Below are positions 45,034-54,343 of a stretch of 64,000 nucleotides of DNA, piece by piece; within the stretch, counting starts at the first letter, position 1; every line of letters begins with the position of its first letter. The DNA lies in NCBI GenBank assembly GCA_963795485.1, contig CAWCIL010000006.1, positions 558,001 through 622,000 on the forward strand, given 5' to 3'. The position numbers and the translations under genes are program-made. A model generated the notes under the pieces. The model saw only the letters and a program-made list of their open reading frames with translations. It searched no databases and was not told the origin of the DNA. This stretch comes from AP-15 sp963795485. GTDB taxonomy: Bacteria > Pseudomonadota > Alphaproteobacteria > ATCC43930 > CGMCC-115725.

Positions 45034-47781
45034 ATGGCACGTTTGAGGATCGGCGACGCCGCCTCGGCATTATGGACGAGGCTGCCGCTCGCCGCGCTGT
45101 TCCGCCGCTTGCTGCCGGGGGGCACGACGGACGGGCTCGAGCCGTCGGTTTATGGGTTCATCGTGCGCTATAGTTGGCGCGAGCAGATTTATGTTGTCGT
45201 CATGACTCTGCTCTCCTTCCCGTTTCTTTATTATTCGCTCGATCTGCCGAAAGTCATCATCAATCGCGCCATCTCCGGCAAGCATTTTCCGCAGCATTTT
45301 CTTTGGTTGAAGCTGGGACAGGTCCCCTATCTGCTGGTGCTTTGCGGGGTGTTTCTGGCGCTGCTTTTGATCAACGGCTGGTTCAAGCTGCACGTCAACG
45401 TCAGGAAGGGGCGACTTGGCGAGCGCATGCTGCGTCGCCTGCGCTACGAACTCTATGAACGCCTGCTGCGCTTTCCGTTGCACCATTTCGATCGTACGGC
45501 GACCGGCCAAATCGTGGCGATGGTCACCGCCGAGCTGGAGCCGGTCGGCGGGTTTGTCGGCGAAGCCTTCGCAGTGCCGATTTCGCAGGCCGGCACCCTG
45601 CTGACGATCCTGTTTTTCATGTTCGTGCAGAACCCGGTGCTCGGCGCCGCGGCCCTGGCCTTCTATCCTCTGCAGGGTTACCTGATCCCGAAAATGCAGC
45701 GGGTCATCCGAGCCCTCGGCCGCACCCGGATCCGCAAGATACGCGGTCTGTCCGACCGCATCGGTGAGGCAATCGCCGCTCGGATCGAGATTCGGGTCAA
45801 TCATGGCGCGCCCTATCAGCTCGCCGAGATCGCCCATCGTCTCGGAGAAATCTATGATATCCGGCTCGAAATCTACAATCGCAAATTCTTTGTTAAATTC
45901 CTGAATAATTTAATCGGCAATCTGACGCCGTTTTTCTTTTTCTCGGTCGGCGGGTATTTTGTCATCACCGGAGAACTGTCGTTTGGGGCGTTGGTCGCGG
46001 TGCTTGCCGCCTACAAGGACATGTCGTCGCCATGGAACGAATTGCTCAATTACTACCAGAACCAGCAGGATGTCGCTATCAAATACGAGCAGGTCGTCGA
46101 ACAGTTTCATGTTGCTGACATGGTCGACAGGCGGCTGCTGCTCGAAGACCCGGAGCATGTCGAGCCGTTCGCCGGCGAGGTGGCCGCAAACCATGTCGAT
46201 GTTGTCGACAACGACGGCATCCATCTGCTCGAAGGGGTCGATTTCGCCTTTCCGCTTGGCGCCGATGTCGGCATCGTCGGCCAGAGCAACAGCGGCCGAA
46301 ATCTGCTGCCGCAGCTGATCGCCCGCCTGGTCGCTCCGACCAACGGCCATCTGACCGTCGGCGGGGCCGACCTCAACACGATGCCGTTTGCCGCCTCCGG
46401 CCAGCGCATCGGCTATGTCGGGCCGACCAGCTATCTGTTCTCGGCGAGCGTGCACGACAATCTCCTGGTCGGGCTGCGGCATCGCCCACGCGAGATGCCC
46501 GACTACGATGACGCGGCCAAGGCCGAGCGCCAACGCCAGATCGAGGAGGCGCGCCTGTCGGGCAACAGCCCGTTCGACGTTGCCGCCGATTGGATCGACT
46601 ACGAGCAGGCCGGGGTAGCCGATCCGGCCGAGCTCGGGAAGCGCATCCTCGACGTGCTGCGGCTCGTCGACCTCGACGAAGACGCCTATCTGTGGGGGCT
46701 GCGCGGTCGGCTCGACCCGGAGCAGCGGCCCGAAATCGCGGCGCGCATCGTCGAGGCGCGGCGCCTGCTGGCCGATCGCCTCGCCGCCGGCGGTATCGCC
46801 GACCTGGTCGAGCGGTTCGACCCCGAGCGCTACAACACCAATTCGATGGTCGGCGCCAACCTGCTGTTCGGCACTTCGATCGGGCCGGTGTTCGAGGGCG
46901 ATGGGCTCGCCCGCAACCTCTACGTGCGCAGCGTGCTGGATGGGCAGGGGCTGCGTCCCGACCTGATCAGGATCGGCGTGCAGCTGGCCCGGACCAGCGT
47001 CGAGCTGTTCGCCGGCATGCGGCCCGAGCATCAGTTCTTTGAGGAGTTCAGCTTTCTCGGGGCCGAGGATTTGCCCGAATTCGAGCGGATCGTGACCCGC
47101 ATCGACAAACTGGGGCTCGACAACCTGCTGCCGGAGGAGCGCGCCCGGCTGATCGGGCTGGCGCTGCGGCTGGTCGCCGCCCGCGACCCTTTGGGCCTGC
47201 TCGACGAAGCCTTGCAGCGACGAATCTTGGCGGCGCGGCGAAACTTTGCCGCGGGGTTGCCGGATGAATTACGTGATTCGGTCGAATTCTTCGATCCCGT
47301 ACGTTACAACGCCGCCGCCTCGATCCAGGAAAACGTGCTGTTCGGGACCATCGTCCGCGGCGAAGCGGGCAGCCGCGAGCGCATCAACGGCACCATGAGC
47401 GAGGTGCTCGACGAACTCAGCCTGCGCGAGACGATCATCGTGGTCGGGCTCGACTACCCGGTCGGCACCGGCGGCTCGCGGCTGTCGGAAACCCAGCGGC
47501 AAAAGATCGCGATCGCGGTCGCGGTGCTGAAGCGGCCGGATGTTGTCGCCTTCAACGACGCGACCGCCGTGCTCGACGGCTCGACCGAAGCCGCCATCCT
47601 CGAGCGCCTGAAGCACGAGCTCGAAGGCCGCAGCCTGGTGTGCAGCCTGCACCGCCCGCGCCTGGCGTCGGCCTTCGACCGCATCTTCGTGATGGACCAG
47701 GGGCGGCTCGTCCAGCAAGGAGCTTATGACGATCTGCAAAAGCCCGGCAGCCCGATGGCGCCGCTGATGGCGGCAGAATGA
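45034..47781 (+). CDS. ABC-exporter-like protein with degenerate ATPase motifs and a large insertion
   Basis: A 915-residue protein. Residues ~45-330 are an ABC exporter-type membrane domain (REQIYVVVMTLLSFPFLYYS; HHFDRTATGQIVAMVTAELE). The nucleotide-binding domain begins near residue 385, but its motifs are altered. Walker A is GQSNSGRN (416-423; Lys to Arg, Ser/Thr to Asn). The Q-loop reads YVGPTSYLF (Gln to Pro at 464). The signature is LSETQ (817-821). Walker B is VVAFND (837-842; Asp to Asn, Glu to Asp). The H-loop His (873) and D-loop VLD remain. About 300 residues (485-790) are inserted between Q-loop and signature. Within it, the motif FDPxRYN...S...N.LFGT occurs twice (595-614 and 753-772), echoing the segment after the Q-loop. 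ATP may be bound weakly or not hydrolysed. No partner ABC gene is adjacent. The frame is unbroken. Confidence 0.85.
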   Translation: MARLRIGDAASALWTRLPLAALFRRLLPGGTTDGLEPSVYGFIVRYSWREQIYVVVMTLLSFPFLYYSLDLPKVIINRAISGKHFPQHFLWLKLGQVPYLLVLCGVFLALLLINGWFKLHVNVRKGRLGERMLRRLRYELYERLLRFPLHHFDRTATGQIVAMVTAELEPVGGFVGEAFAVPISQAGTLLTILFFMFVQNPVLGAAALAFYPLQGYLIPKMQRVIRALGRTRIRKIRGLSDRIGEAIAARIEIRVNHGAPYQLAEIAHRLGEIYDIRLEIYNRKFFVKFLNNLIGNLTPFFFFSVGGYFVITGELSFGALVAVLAAYKDMSSPWNELLNYYQNQQDVAIKYEQVVEQFHVADMVDRRLLLEDPEHVEPFAGEVAANHVDVVDNDGIHLLEGVDFAFPLGADVGIVGQSNSGRNLLPQLIARLVAPTNGHLTVGGADLNTMPFAASGQRIGYVGPTSYLFSASVHDNLLVGLRHRPREMPDYDDAAKAERQRQIEEARLSGNSPFDVAADWIDYEQAGVADPAELGKRILDVLRLVDLDEDAYLWGLRGRLDPEQRPEIAARIVEARRLLADRLAAGGIADLVERFDPERYNTNSMVGANLLFGTSIGPVFEGDGLARNLYVRSVLDGQGLRPDLIRIGVQLARTSVELFAGMRPEHQFFEEFSFLGAEDLPEFERIVTRIDKLGLDNLLPEERARLIGLALRLVAARDPLGLLDEALQRRILAARRNFAAGLPDELRDSVEFFDPVRYNAAASIQENVLFGTIVRGEAGSRERINGTMSEVLDELSLRETIIVVGLDYPVGTGGSRLSETQRQKIAIAVAVLKRPDVVAFNDATAVLDGSTEAAILERLKHELEGRSLVCSLHRPRLASAFDRIFVMDQGRLVQQGAYDDLQKPGSPMAPLMAAE

Positions 47782-47928
47782 GCGGGCGGCGTGCAGCGGT
47801 GGGATCGAGCGCGAACGGCACGGCGCAAACGACCCTGCCGGCTTCGACGACGGCGCTGAAGGCCCCTAGTGCGAATGGTGCGGCACAAGTTTCGCATGGA
47901 GCTCCCGTCAAATACCGCCGAAAGCTTA

Positions 47929-49185
47929 TCACGACGGTCGGATTCGGTGCAGACGGCGGATCACAAGGGCCACGAGGCCGCACAGCGGCAACATCAGGGT
48001 CGCGTAAATCAGAAAGCTGTGCCCCGCGCCGAACCGGTCGGCGATCGCGCCCATGACCGGTGGCACCAGGATCGAGCTGAGCCGCTGACCGGTCTGGCGC
48101 AGCCCGACGACAGCGCCCTGCTGATGCCGCCCGACGGCGCGCGCCTGCACCGACAGGATGACTGGCTGGATCGCCCCTTCGAGCCAGCCGCGCGCGATCT
48201 GGAACAGAAGAAGCAGGCCGAAGATGCCGCCGAGCAGCGGGGTCGCGGCGATCAGCAGGATCGACAGCACGGTGCCGTTCAGCATCGTGCGCTGCGGATC
48301 GCCCAGCCGCACCGCGCGGCCGGCAAAGAGCGCGCCGAACCCGCTGGCGATCTCGGCGGCGGCAAACAGAATGCCGATCGACGTGCCGACCAGCCCGATA
48401 TCGTGGAGATGGACGACATAAACCGAGGTCTGCATGCTGTAGGTCGTATTGCGCATCGAGATGACGGCCATCGACGCCGCGACTGCGGGGATCGCGATCA
48501 AGCTGATCGAGCTGACATAGTCCGAGGCCCGTGGCCACGCATCGCGGACACGGAACCGCCCGCTTTCGGAGGCGGCGGAGGGCGGTGCGAAGACTTCCGC
48601 CTCGGGCGTCCACAGCAGCGCGGCGGTCAGCACCGCGCCCCAGGCGCAACCGAGCAGATAGGCCGGCCAGGCTCCGCCGAGATCCCAGACGGCACCGGCA
48701 ACGATCGGCGCCGAGGTCGATCCGATGCGGGCAAAAAAGCTGAACCTGCCGATAGACCGCGGATCGCCTTCGGCGAGCTGGGCAATCAGTGTCTGCGCTC
48801 CCGACCAGGCAAAGGACACAGCGGCGCCATTGACCAGCTGGAGCAGCAACAGCGACCAGAAGCCCGGCGCCAGCGGAAACAGCGGCGCCAGCAGCATGCC
48901 GGTCCACACGAATACGAGGCTCACCGCCCTTGTGCCGAAACGGTCCATCAGGACGCCGACATGGATCGACAGAAAGAGCGCGAGCATCGATCGCGCCCCG
49001 ACGAGGACGCCGATTTCCGAGGCGTCGAGCCCGAGCGACAGACCGTAGAGCGGGATCAAAAAGGTGAAGAAATCGACATAGCCCATACTGAAGGGTGCGG
49101 CCAGGTACAGAGAGGCCGGCCGATGGGGCGCGGCAGCGGGCGCCGGGGCACCGCGGATCGCTGGGCGGGAGATCATGCCGCCCAT
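47929..49185 (-). CDS. MFS transporter
   Basis: A 418-residue, twelve-helix major facilitator protein. Features include MGYVDFFTFLIPLYGLSLGL in helix 1, the loop 2-3 motif HVGVLMDRFGTRAVS (GxLxDRxGxR), WSGAQTLIAQLAEGD and the C-terminal half repeat VGLRQTGQRLSSILVPPVMG then AIADRFG. It resembles drug- or metabolite-export permeases; the substrate is unknown. It is convergent with the ABC-like gene. Confidence 0.85.
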   Translation of the reverse strand: MGGMISRPAIRGAPAPAAAPHRPASLYLAAPFSMGYVDFFTFLIPLYGLSLGLDASEIGVLVGARSMLALFLSIHVGVLMDRFGTRAVSLVFVWTGMLLAPLFPLAPGFWSLLLLQLVNGAAVSFAWSGAQTLIAQLAEGDPRSIGRFSFFARIGSTSAPIVAGAVWDLGGAWPAYLLGCAWGAVLTAALLWTPEAEVFAPPSAASESGRFRVRDAWPRASDYVSSISLIAIPAVAASMAVISMRNTTYSMQTSVYVVHLHDIGLVGTSIGILFAAAEIASGFGALFAGRAVRLGDPQRTMLNGTVLSILLIAATPLLGGIFGLLLLFQIARGWLEGAIQPVILSVQARAVGRHQQGAVVGLRQTGQRLSSILVPPVMGAIADRFGAGHSFLIYATLMLPLCGLVALVIRRLHRIRPS

Positions 49186-49283
49186 CTTGCCATGCTTGTA
49201 GCTCGCGCCTTCGTTCGATTGCGGCGCGGCCGCGGAAGCGGCAGCCCGTCGCGCGGTATCAGAGCCTGGAAAGGGGGAGCAGC

Positions 49284-49367
49284 ATGGCGACCGACAATTG
49301 CCTGCCCGACGTGCTCAAAAAGACCGAGCCCGACCGGTGCAGACCGTGCTCTTTAATCGCCGTCTAG
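49284..49367 (+). other. possible truncated gene start
   Basis: ATG at 49284 follows GGGGGAGCAGC and reads MATDNCLPDVLKKTEPDRC before running to a stop at 49367. It looks like the first codons of a longer protein, perhaps an M20-type peptidase, interrupted by deletion or frame error. Evidence is weak. Confidence 0.2.
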
Positions 49368-49476
49368 TCCGGTCGGCTGCTCCCTATTCGACCTTGCCGC
49401 TTTCCAGTTCTGAGCGCGTCCGGCTCCCATTTGAATGCCCGGTTTTGCCACACCGACCGTCGCCCGCCTTGTGTGC

Positions 49477-50295
49477 TCAGTAATATACCGACCGCCCGGC
49501 CCCACCGCTTGCCGCGACCAGCTCGCCGGAGACCGCCCACGCCTTTTCTGAGGCCAGGAAAACTGCGACGGACGCAACCTCCGAGGCGTCCACCATGCGG
49601 CAGATGGAATTGCCTCGCGGCGAATCCGGAGCGAAGTCCCGCCGCTCCGCTTCTTCCGGGGATACGCCCAGCTGGGCGGCTCGGGCCGCGACGAGGCTCG
49701 GCGTGCGCTCGGTGCGGGTCGTGCCGGGATGGATGCAATTGACCGTGATCCCATGACGGCCCAGTTGGACGGCCAGCGTTTTTGTCATGTGCACCAGGCC
49801 GGCATTGCGGGCGCCGCCGCTGAGATTGCCGGCGTTGCGGGCGTTGCCGCCGCTGATGTTGATGATGCGGCCCCAGCCCGCCGCTTTCATGAAAGGGATG
49901 ACTGCGCGCGAACAACGCAGCGCTCCCACGTACTTCACGTTGAAATCCTCGATCAAGTCCTCGTCGACGACAGTTTCGATCGGGCCGGTCGCGGTGGTCG
50001 AGCCCCCCGGCGCGGAGCCGCTGTTAACCAGGATGTGCAGCCCGCCCAGCTGCTGTGCCGCCTCGGCGACGATCCGGTCCACCTGCTCTTTGCTGGTGAC
50101 ATCGGCGGCGAGGGGAAGGATGCGCCGGTTGGTCTCGGCGGCCAGTTCGCGTGCCGTCGCCTCGAGATCCGCCTTGCTTCGGGCGACGATCGCCACATCG
50201 GCCCCTTCGCGAGCCAATTCCCGCGCGATGGCCTTGCCAATGCCCCGACTACCGCCAGTCACGATCGCATGCTTGTCCTGCAATCCGAGGTCCAT
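49477..50295 (-). CDS. SDR family oxidoreductase
   Basis: A 272-residue short-chain dehydrogenase/reductase using NAD(P)H. The cofactor motif is AIVTGGSRGIGKAIAREL, with ADVT and a variant NNAG (VNSGSAPGG). The catalytic region is altered: the Ser lies in NISGGNARNAG, and the usual YxxxK is replaced by NAGLVHMTKT, with the Lys kept but no Tyr four residues earlier. That makes full activity doubtful. The C-terminal half has VNCIHPGTTRTER and an FLASEKAWAVSGE ending. It lies near two acyl-CoA dehydrogenases on the same strand. Confidence 0.85.
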   Translation of the reverse strand: MDLGLQDKHAIVTGGSRGIGKAIARELAREGADVAIVARSKADLEATARELAAETNRRILPLAADVTSKEQVDRIVAEAAQQLGGLHILVNSGSAPGGSTTATGPIETVVDEDLIEDFNVKYVGALRCSRAVIPFMKAAGWGRIINISGGNARNAGNLSGGARNAGLVHMTKTLAVQLGRHGITVNCIHPGTTRTERTPSLVAARAAQLGVSPEEAERRDFAPDSPRGNSICRMVDASEVASVAVFLASEKAWAVSGELVAASGGAGRSVYY

Positions 50296-50763
50296 GGCAT
50301 TCTCTCCCTCGTTTGAGCGCTGTGGTTTTGTTGTCCCGCCGCTCATTGTTCTCTCTGAGGCAACCTGGCGCAAGGCTTGCCGAACGCAGAATGATGCGTC
50401 GAACGCGACTAACGGCCTCCGACTATCCGGATCGCCGGCGCCGCGGCGACGTCCCCTGTGCCCGATAAGTGTATTTCGAGCGTAGCGGCCAAAGGATTGG
50501 TGGATATTTTCTGCCAACGGATTTTGACGGATCGGTGCCGTCGATATCGCAGGCGTCGTGATGAACCGCGACTTCCTGCAGGGCGTTAGATGGGGAGGAA
50601 CTCGCGGACCCGGGGCCAAGTTTAATCTTGCGCAAACTTCGCAGGTCTGAGAGGGCAGCGCGGTCATGGCGGGCTCTGGCGCCTGACCCCTCGGCCGCCC
50701 GCAATGCCCGGATGAAGTGGAGCCGACCAGGCCCGCTACGCCGCTTTTAGGAGGAAAATCTCC
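50296..50763. other. divergent intergenic region, SDR / VOC
   Basis: A 468-bp gap between divergent genes. No RNA, repeat or credible small CDS was recognised. The VOC gene start is preceded by an AGGAGGAAA site. Confidence 0.4.
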
Positions 50764-51252
50764 ATGTCTGGCATTACCCCCTGCCTCTGGTTTGATGGCA
50801 ACGCCGAAGAGGCCGCCAAGTTCTACGCCTCGCTGTTCCCCAACAGCCATGTTGATGCGGTCCATCGCGCACCGAGCGGCTATCCCTCGGGCCAGGCAGG
50901 CGACGTGCTGATGGTCGAGTTCAGACTGATGGGTCGGCCGTTCACCGGCCTGAATGGCGGACCGCAATTCCAATTCAATGAAGCGATCTCGTTCCAGATA
51001 CCGGTGGAGACCCAGGCCGAGGCCGATCGCTTCGCCAACGCGCTCTCGGCCGTCCCCGAGGCTGAGCAATGCGGCTGGCTGAAAGACCGCTTCGGCGTAT
51101 CGTGGCAGATCGTTCCCCGCCAGCTCATCAGGCTGATCGGCGGTGCCGATCGCGCACGCGCAAGACGGGCCTTCGAGGCGATGATGCAAATGAAGCGCAT
51201 CGACATCGCCGCGCTCGAGCGCGCCGCGGACGGCATCACCCCAGCCGCCTGA
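50764..51252 (+). CDS. VOC/PhnB-like domain protein
   Basis: A 162-residue vicinal-oxygen-chelate fold protein of the PhnB/3-demethylubiquinone-methyltransferase-like type: ITPCLWFDGNAEEAAKFYAS, FTGLNGGPQFQFNEAISFQI, CGWLKDRFGVSWQIVPRQL. The C-terminal tail (RRAFEAMMQMKRIDIAALER) is typical of the family. It has a strong AGGAGGAAA ribosome site. The reaction is unknown; members often act in stress or antibiotic resistance contexts. Confidence 0.88.
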   Translation: MSGITPCLWFDGNAEEAAKFYASLFPNSHVDAVHRAPSGYPSGQAGDVLMVEFRLMGRPFTGLNGGPQFQFNEAISFQIPVETQAEADRFANALSAVPEAEQCGWLKDRFGVSWQIVPRQLIRLIGGADRARARRAFEAMMQMKRIDIAALERAADGITPAA

Positions 51253-51408
51253 ACCGCCAACTATGCGGAGCTGCGCGTCGGTAGTATCGCGCTCGGATGA
51301 GAACGCGTATCGGCTCAGGTTCGTACGATTGGTGCCGATAGCGGCGCAGGCGCGATCTCCACGCCGCCACAGTGCGGTAACGCGGGCGCCGGCTACGACC
51401 TTTCTACC

Positions 51409-52665
51409 CTAAGCCACGGTATTTCGCGGGACGTCCTTGAACGGCCTTTCAGTGTCGCCGGTCCGCTCGCGCGGCATCTTCAGCACGCGTTCGCTGATGA
51501 TGTTGCGCTGGATCTCGTCGGTACCGCCGGCGATCGAGCTGGCCGGAACCGACACCAGGATCTCCGCCAATAGTCCATTCATCGGGCTGTCATCGCCGGT
51601 CAGCAGCGCGTCCGCCCCGAGCAGCGCTGTATGCGCGCGGGCCGCCGCACGGGCGATGATGCTCGACGCCAATTTGCCGAGGGAGCCCTCGGGGCCCTGT
51701 GGCCGGCCCTGCTCCTGCGCCGTGCGGGCGCGCCGGGCGGTCCATTCCGCGGCCTTGGACATCGCCAACACCTTGGCGATCTCCTGCCGCAGCACCGGAT
51801 CGTCGATCTTCCCGGTCGCCCGCGCCCGCTCCAACAGCAGATCGACGCGGCCCGCGCGCTGCGGATACCACTTGTAGGGCTCCATCGTCGTGCGGATTTC
51901 GTCCCGCTCCTCCTCATAAATGCGGCCCGGCCTGTCGGAGGGGATCGCCCAGCTGCGCAGCGAGTCGGAGCCGCGGCGCTCGTGCATCAGCGTCGTGGTC
52001 GTCACCGCCCAGCCATTGCCGACGTCGGACACGAGGAACTCGGGCTCGACCTTGGCGTCCGTAAAGAACACCTGGTTGAACGAGGCATAGCCGTTCATCT
52101 GCCGCAATGGCTGCACCGTCACGCCCGCCTGCTTCATGTCGAGAACGAAATACGACAGGCCGCGGTGCTTCGGCTGGTCCCAATCGGTGCGCGCCAGCAG
52201 GAGTCCCCAATGCGCCTTGTGCGCGCTGGTGGTCCACACCTTCTGCCCGTTGACGATCCATTGATTGCCGCGGAACTCGGCGCGCGTCAGCGCGCCGGCC
52301 ACGTCGGAACCGCTGCCCGGTTCGCTGAACAATTGGCACCAGATATCTTCGCCGGTCAGGATGCGCAGCAGGAACTTCTCCTTCTGCAAATCGGTGCCGT
52401 GCGCCAGAATGGTCGCGGCGGCGAGGGTGCGGATGCCGACCTTGGCGACGCCGATTGCACCGATACGTTTGAACTCCTCCTCGACCACCGGCACCAGGCC
52501 GAGGGGAAGGTCACGGCCGTACCAGTGCCGCGGCCAATGCGGGACGCCCCACCCGGCCTCGGCCAGTTTGAGGCGCCATTCAACCAGCCCGTAATCCGGG
52601 TTCCAGTTCGCTTCCAGCCAGGCCCGGGCCTCGGCGCGGACGCTGTCTTCGTTGATCTCGGTCAT
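51409..52665 (-). CDS. acyl-CoA dehydrogenase, subunit-like copy 1
   Basis: A ~418-residue flavin-dependent acyl-CoA dehydrogenase. The start MTEINEDSVRAEARAWLEAN is followed by WCQLFSEPGSGSDVAGALTR (FAD/substrate motif), KVWTTSAHKAHWGLLLARTD and the C-terminal SIAGGTDEIQRNIISERVLK. A second, shorter dehydrogenase begins 11 bases upstream on the same strand. Adjacent long/short pairs like this form alpha2beta2 enzymes in sterol or branched-acyl side-chain oxidation (the FadE/ChsE type), so a heteromer is plausible. Confidence 0.9.
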   Translation of the reverse strand: MTEINEDSVRAEARAWLEANWNPDYGLVEWRLKLAEAGWGVPHWPRHWYGRDLPLGLVPVVEEEFKRIGAIGVAKVGIRTLAAATILAHGTDLQKEKFLLRILTGEDIWCQLFSEPGSGSDVAGALTRAEFRGNQWIVNGQKVWTTSAHKAHWGLLLARTDWDQPKHRGLSYFVLDMKQAGVTVQPLRQMNGYASFNQVFFTDAKVEPEFLVSDVGNGWAVTTTTLMHERRGSDSLRSWAIPSDRPGRIYEEERDEIRTTMEPYKWYPQRAGRVDLLLERARATGKIDDPVLRQEIAKVLAMSKAAEWTARRARTAQEQGRPQGPEGSLGKLASSIIARAAARAHTALLGADALLTGDDSPMNGLLAEILVSVPASSIAGGTDEIQRNIISERVLKMPRERTGDTERPFKDVPRNTVA

Positions 52666-52676
52666 GTCGCTCGCCC

Positions 52677-53792
52677 TCAGGCCGACCAGTTCTGCAGCAT
52701 CAGTTCGCGGTGATGATTGGCATCGCCCAGCAACATCTCCGAGCTTTTCGCCCGCTTGAACCAGAGATGCGTGTCGTTGTCCCAGGTGAAGCCGATGCCG
52801 CCATGGATCTGCACCGCATGGACGGCGGTTTGCATATACGCATCGCTGGCACAAGCTTTGGCGAGATGCGCGCTTGCCGCCGCGTCCTCATCCCCGTCGT
52901 CGAGCGAGGCCGCGGCATAGTAGGCGGCCGACTTGGCCAGCTCCACCTCCAGCAGCATATCGGCCTGCTTGTGCTTCATCGACTGGAACGAAGCGATCGG
53001 CTTGCCGAACTGCATGCGCATCGTCGCATAGGCCAGCGCATCCTCCCGCAGCCGGTCGGCCCCGCCGACCATTTCGTTGGCCAGACAGACCGCGGCCTCG
53101 ACCATGGTGCGGGCGAACGGGGCCGCGGCACCGCCCGCGGGGCCGAGCGGGCGGGCCGCCACACGGTTGAACTCGAGGCGGGCGAATTTACGTGTCGGAT
53201 CCATCGATTTGAGCACGCGCCGGGTGAGCCCCACGGCATTGCCGTCGACGGTGGACAGTGACAAGCCCTGCGGCGCGCGGGCGAGAACGACGATCAAATC
53301 GGCGGTGTGGCCGTCGACGACGTAGCTCTTATGCCCGGTCAGCACGATTTCCCCGGCTTCGGCGGTCGCGGTCAACGCCGTACCCTCGGCGTCCCAGCGC
53401 CCGTTGTCCTCGACCCAGGCAAGGGTCGCGGTCGTGTCCCCGGCGGCGATGTCCGGCAGCAGTGCTTTCTTTTCGGCCTCGGTGCCGGCATTCATGATGG
53501 CGCCGGCGGCCAGCACCGCAGTCGCAAAATACGGTGCGCAGAGCAGGGCCCGCCCCATCTCCTCCAGCACGATGCATTGATCGCCGAGGCCGAGCCCGTA
53601 GCCGCCATAGGCTTCGGGAATGCGGATCGCGGTCAGACCGAGCGCGGTATTGATCGCGCGCCAGCCGTCGCGTTCATAGCCACGATCGGTCTCCATCAAT
53701 CGCCGCACTTCTTTCGTCGGCGAGCGGTCCGCCAAGAAGCGGCGCAAGTTGGAGCGGAACTCTTCCTGCTCGCCCGAAAAACTGAACTTCAC
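52677..53792 (-). CDS. acyl-CoA dehydrogenase, subunit-like copy 2
   Basis: A 371-residue acyl-CoA dehydrogenase. It starts MKFSFSGEQEEFRSNLRRFL. The middle domain is shorter than in typical enzymes and has lost the SEPGSGSD motif: the corresponding stretch reads ATLAWVEDNGRWDAEGTALT. The C-terminal helical domain is normal (YATMRMQFGKPIASFQSMKH, AVQIHGGIGFTWDNDTHLWF). Loss of the canonical FAD motif fits the partner subunit of a heteromeric enzyme. It is the first gene of the pair. Confidence 0.9.
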   Translation of the reverse strand: MKFSFSGEQEEFRSNLRRFLADRSPTKEVRRLMETDRGYERDGWRAINTALGLTAIRIPEAYGGYGLGLGDQCIVLEEMGRALLCAPYFATAVLAAGAIMNAGTEAEKKALLPDIAAGDTTATLAWVEDNGRWDAEGTALTATAEAGEIVLTGHKSYVVDGHTADLIVVLARAPQGLSLSTVDGNAVGLTRRVLKSMDPTRKFARLEFNRVAARPLGPAGGAAAPFARTMVEAAVCLANEMVGGADRLREDALAYATMRMQFGKPIASFQSMKHKQADMLLEVELAKSAAYYAAASLDDGDEDAAASAHLAKACASDAYMQTAVHAVQIHGGIGFTWDNDTHLWFKRAKSSEMLLGDANHHRELMLQNWSA

Positions 53793-54343
53793 GGATCTCT
53801 CCCGCGTGTCAGCTCTCGATGCGGGCGGCTGCCGCCCGCTCCCTGTCCGAGACGCCTATCGACGCCCAATTTCCTGACGCGCTCCTGATGGGCCGTCAAC
53901 ACGGTAATTGCGGAAGAGCGCCTATTGCTATCGGGCAAGGGGCGATGGGCACCCCCTGCGCAAGCGTCCACGCGCTTTGGCCGGGCGGCGTCGCCGACGC
54001 CGCGGACACGGTCAGCCGCGTTTTGCCAAGCTTGGCCACGAGCGGCTGCCGAACGCACCGGGGAAGGGTGGCAAGCACGTGATCCTGCTGACGCGCGCCG
54101 GTGAAGGCGTGGCTTAGGGGGCGTGGTGATCGTGGTCGGCAGCCACTTAATGCGGTCACGGCTTCTTGGCGCCGCTCAGCCTCGGTTGCACCCGGGCGGG
54201 GGCGGCGGTAGCGTCGTGTCATCGTACCTTCCGCACGAGGCCACCGGTCTTTGCCGATAGACGTCGATGCCAGCGGTGGCCGGAAGCAAGGCCCGCAATG
54301 CGGGTTCCGCACGGGATGAACCCGGTTTTTTGAGGTGGGAGCC
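53793..54343. other. intergenic region with attenuator-like leader
   Basis: A 551-bp gap between divergent genes. Open frames on both strands here are compositionally odd and have no homology that I can recognise. The last ~50 bases hold two mutually exclusive hairpins (see 54292-54331). Confidence 0.45.
54292..54331 (+). promoter_or_regulatory. terminator/antiterminator-like hairpins before an amidohydrolase gene
   Basis: CGGGTTC (54301-54307) pairs with GAACCCG (54318-54324), followed by G and six T, the form of an intrinsic terminator. CCCGC (54292-54296) pairs with GCGGG (54300-54304), which would use part of the same left arm. The T-run ends 12 bases before the ATG at 54344. The two stems cannot form together, as in attenuators; no sensor is identified. 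Confidence 0.45.
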
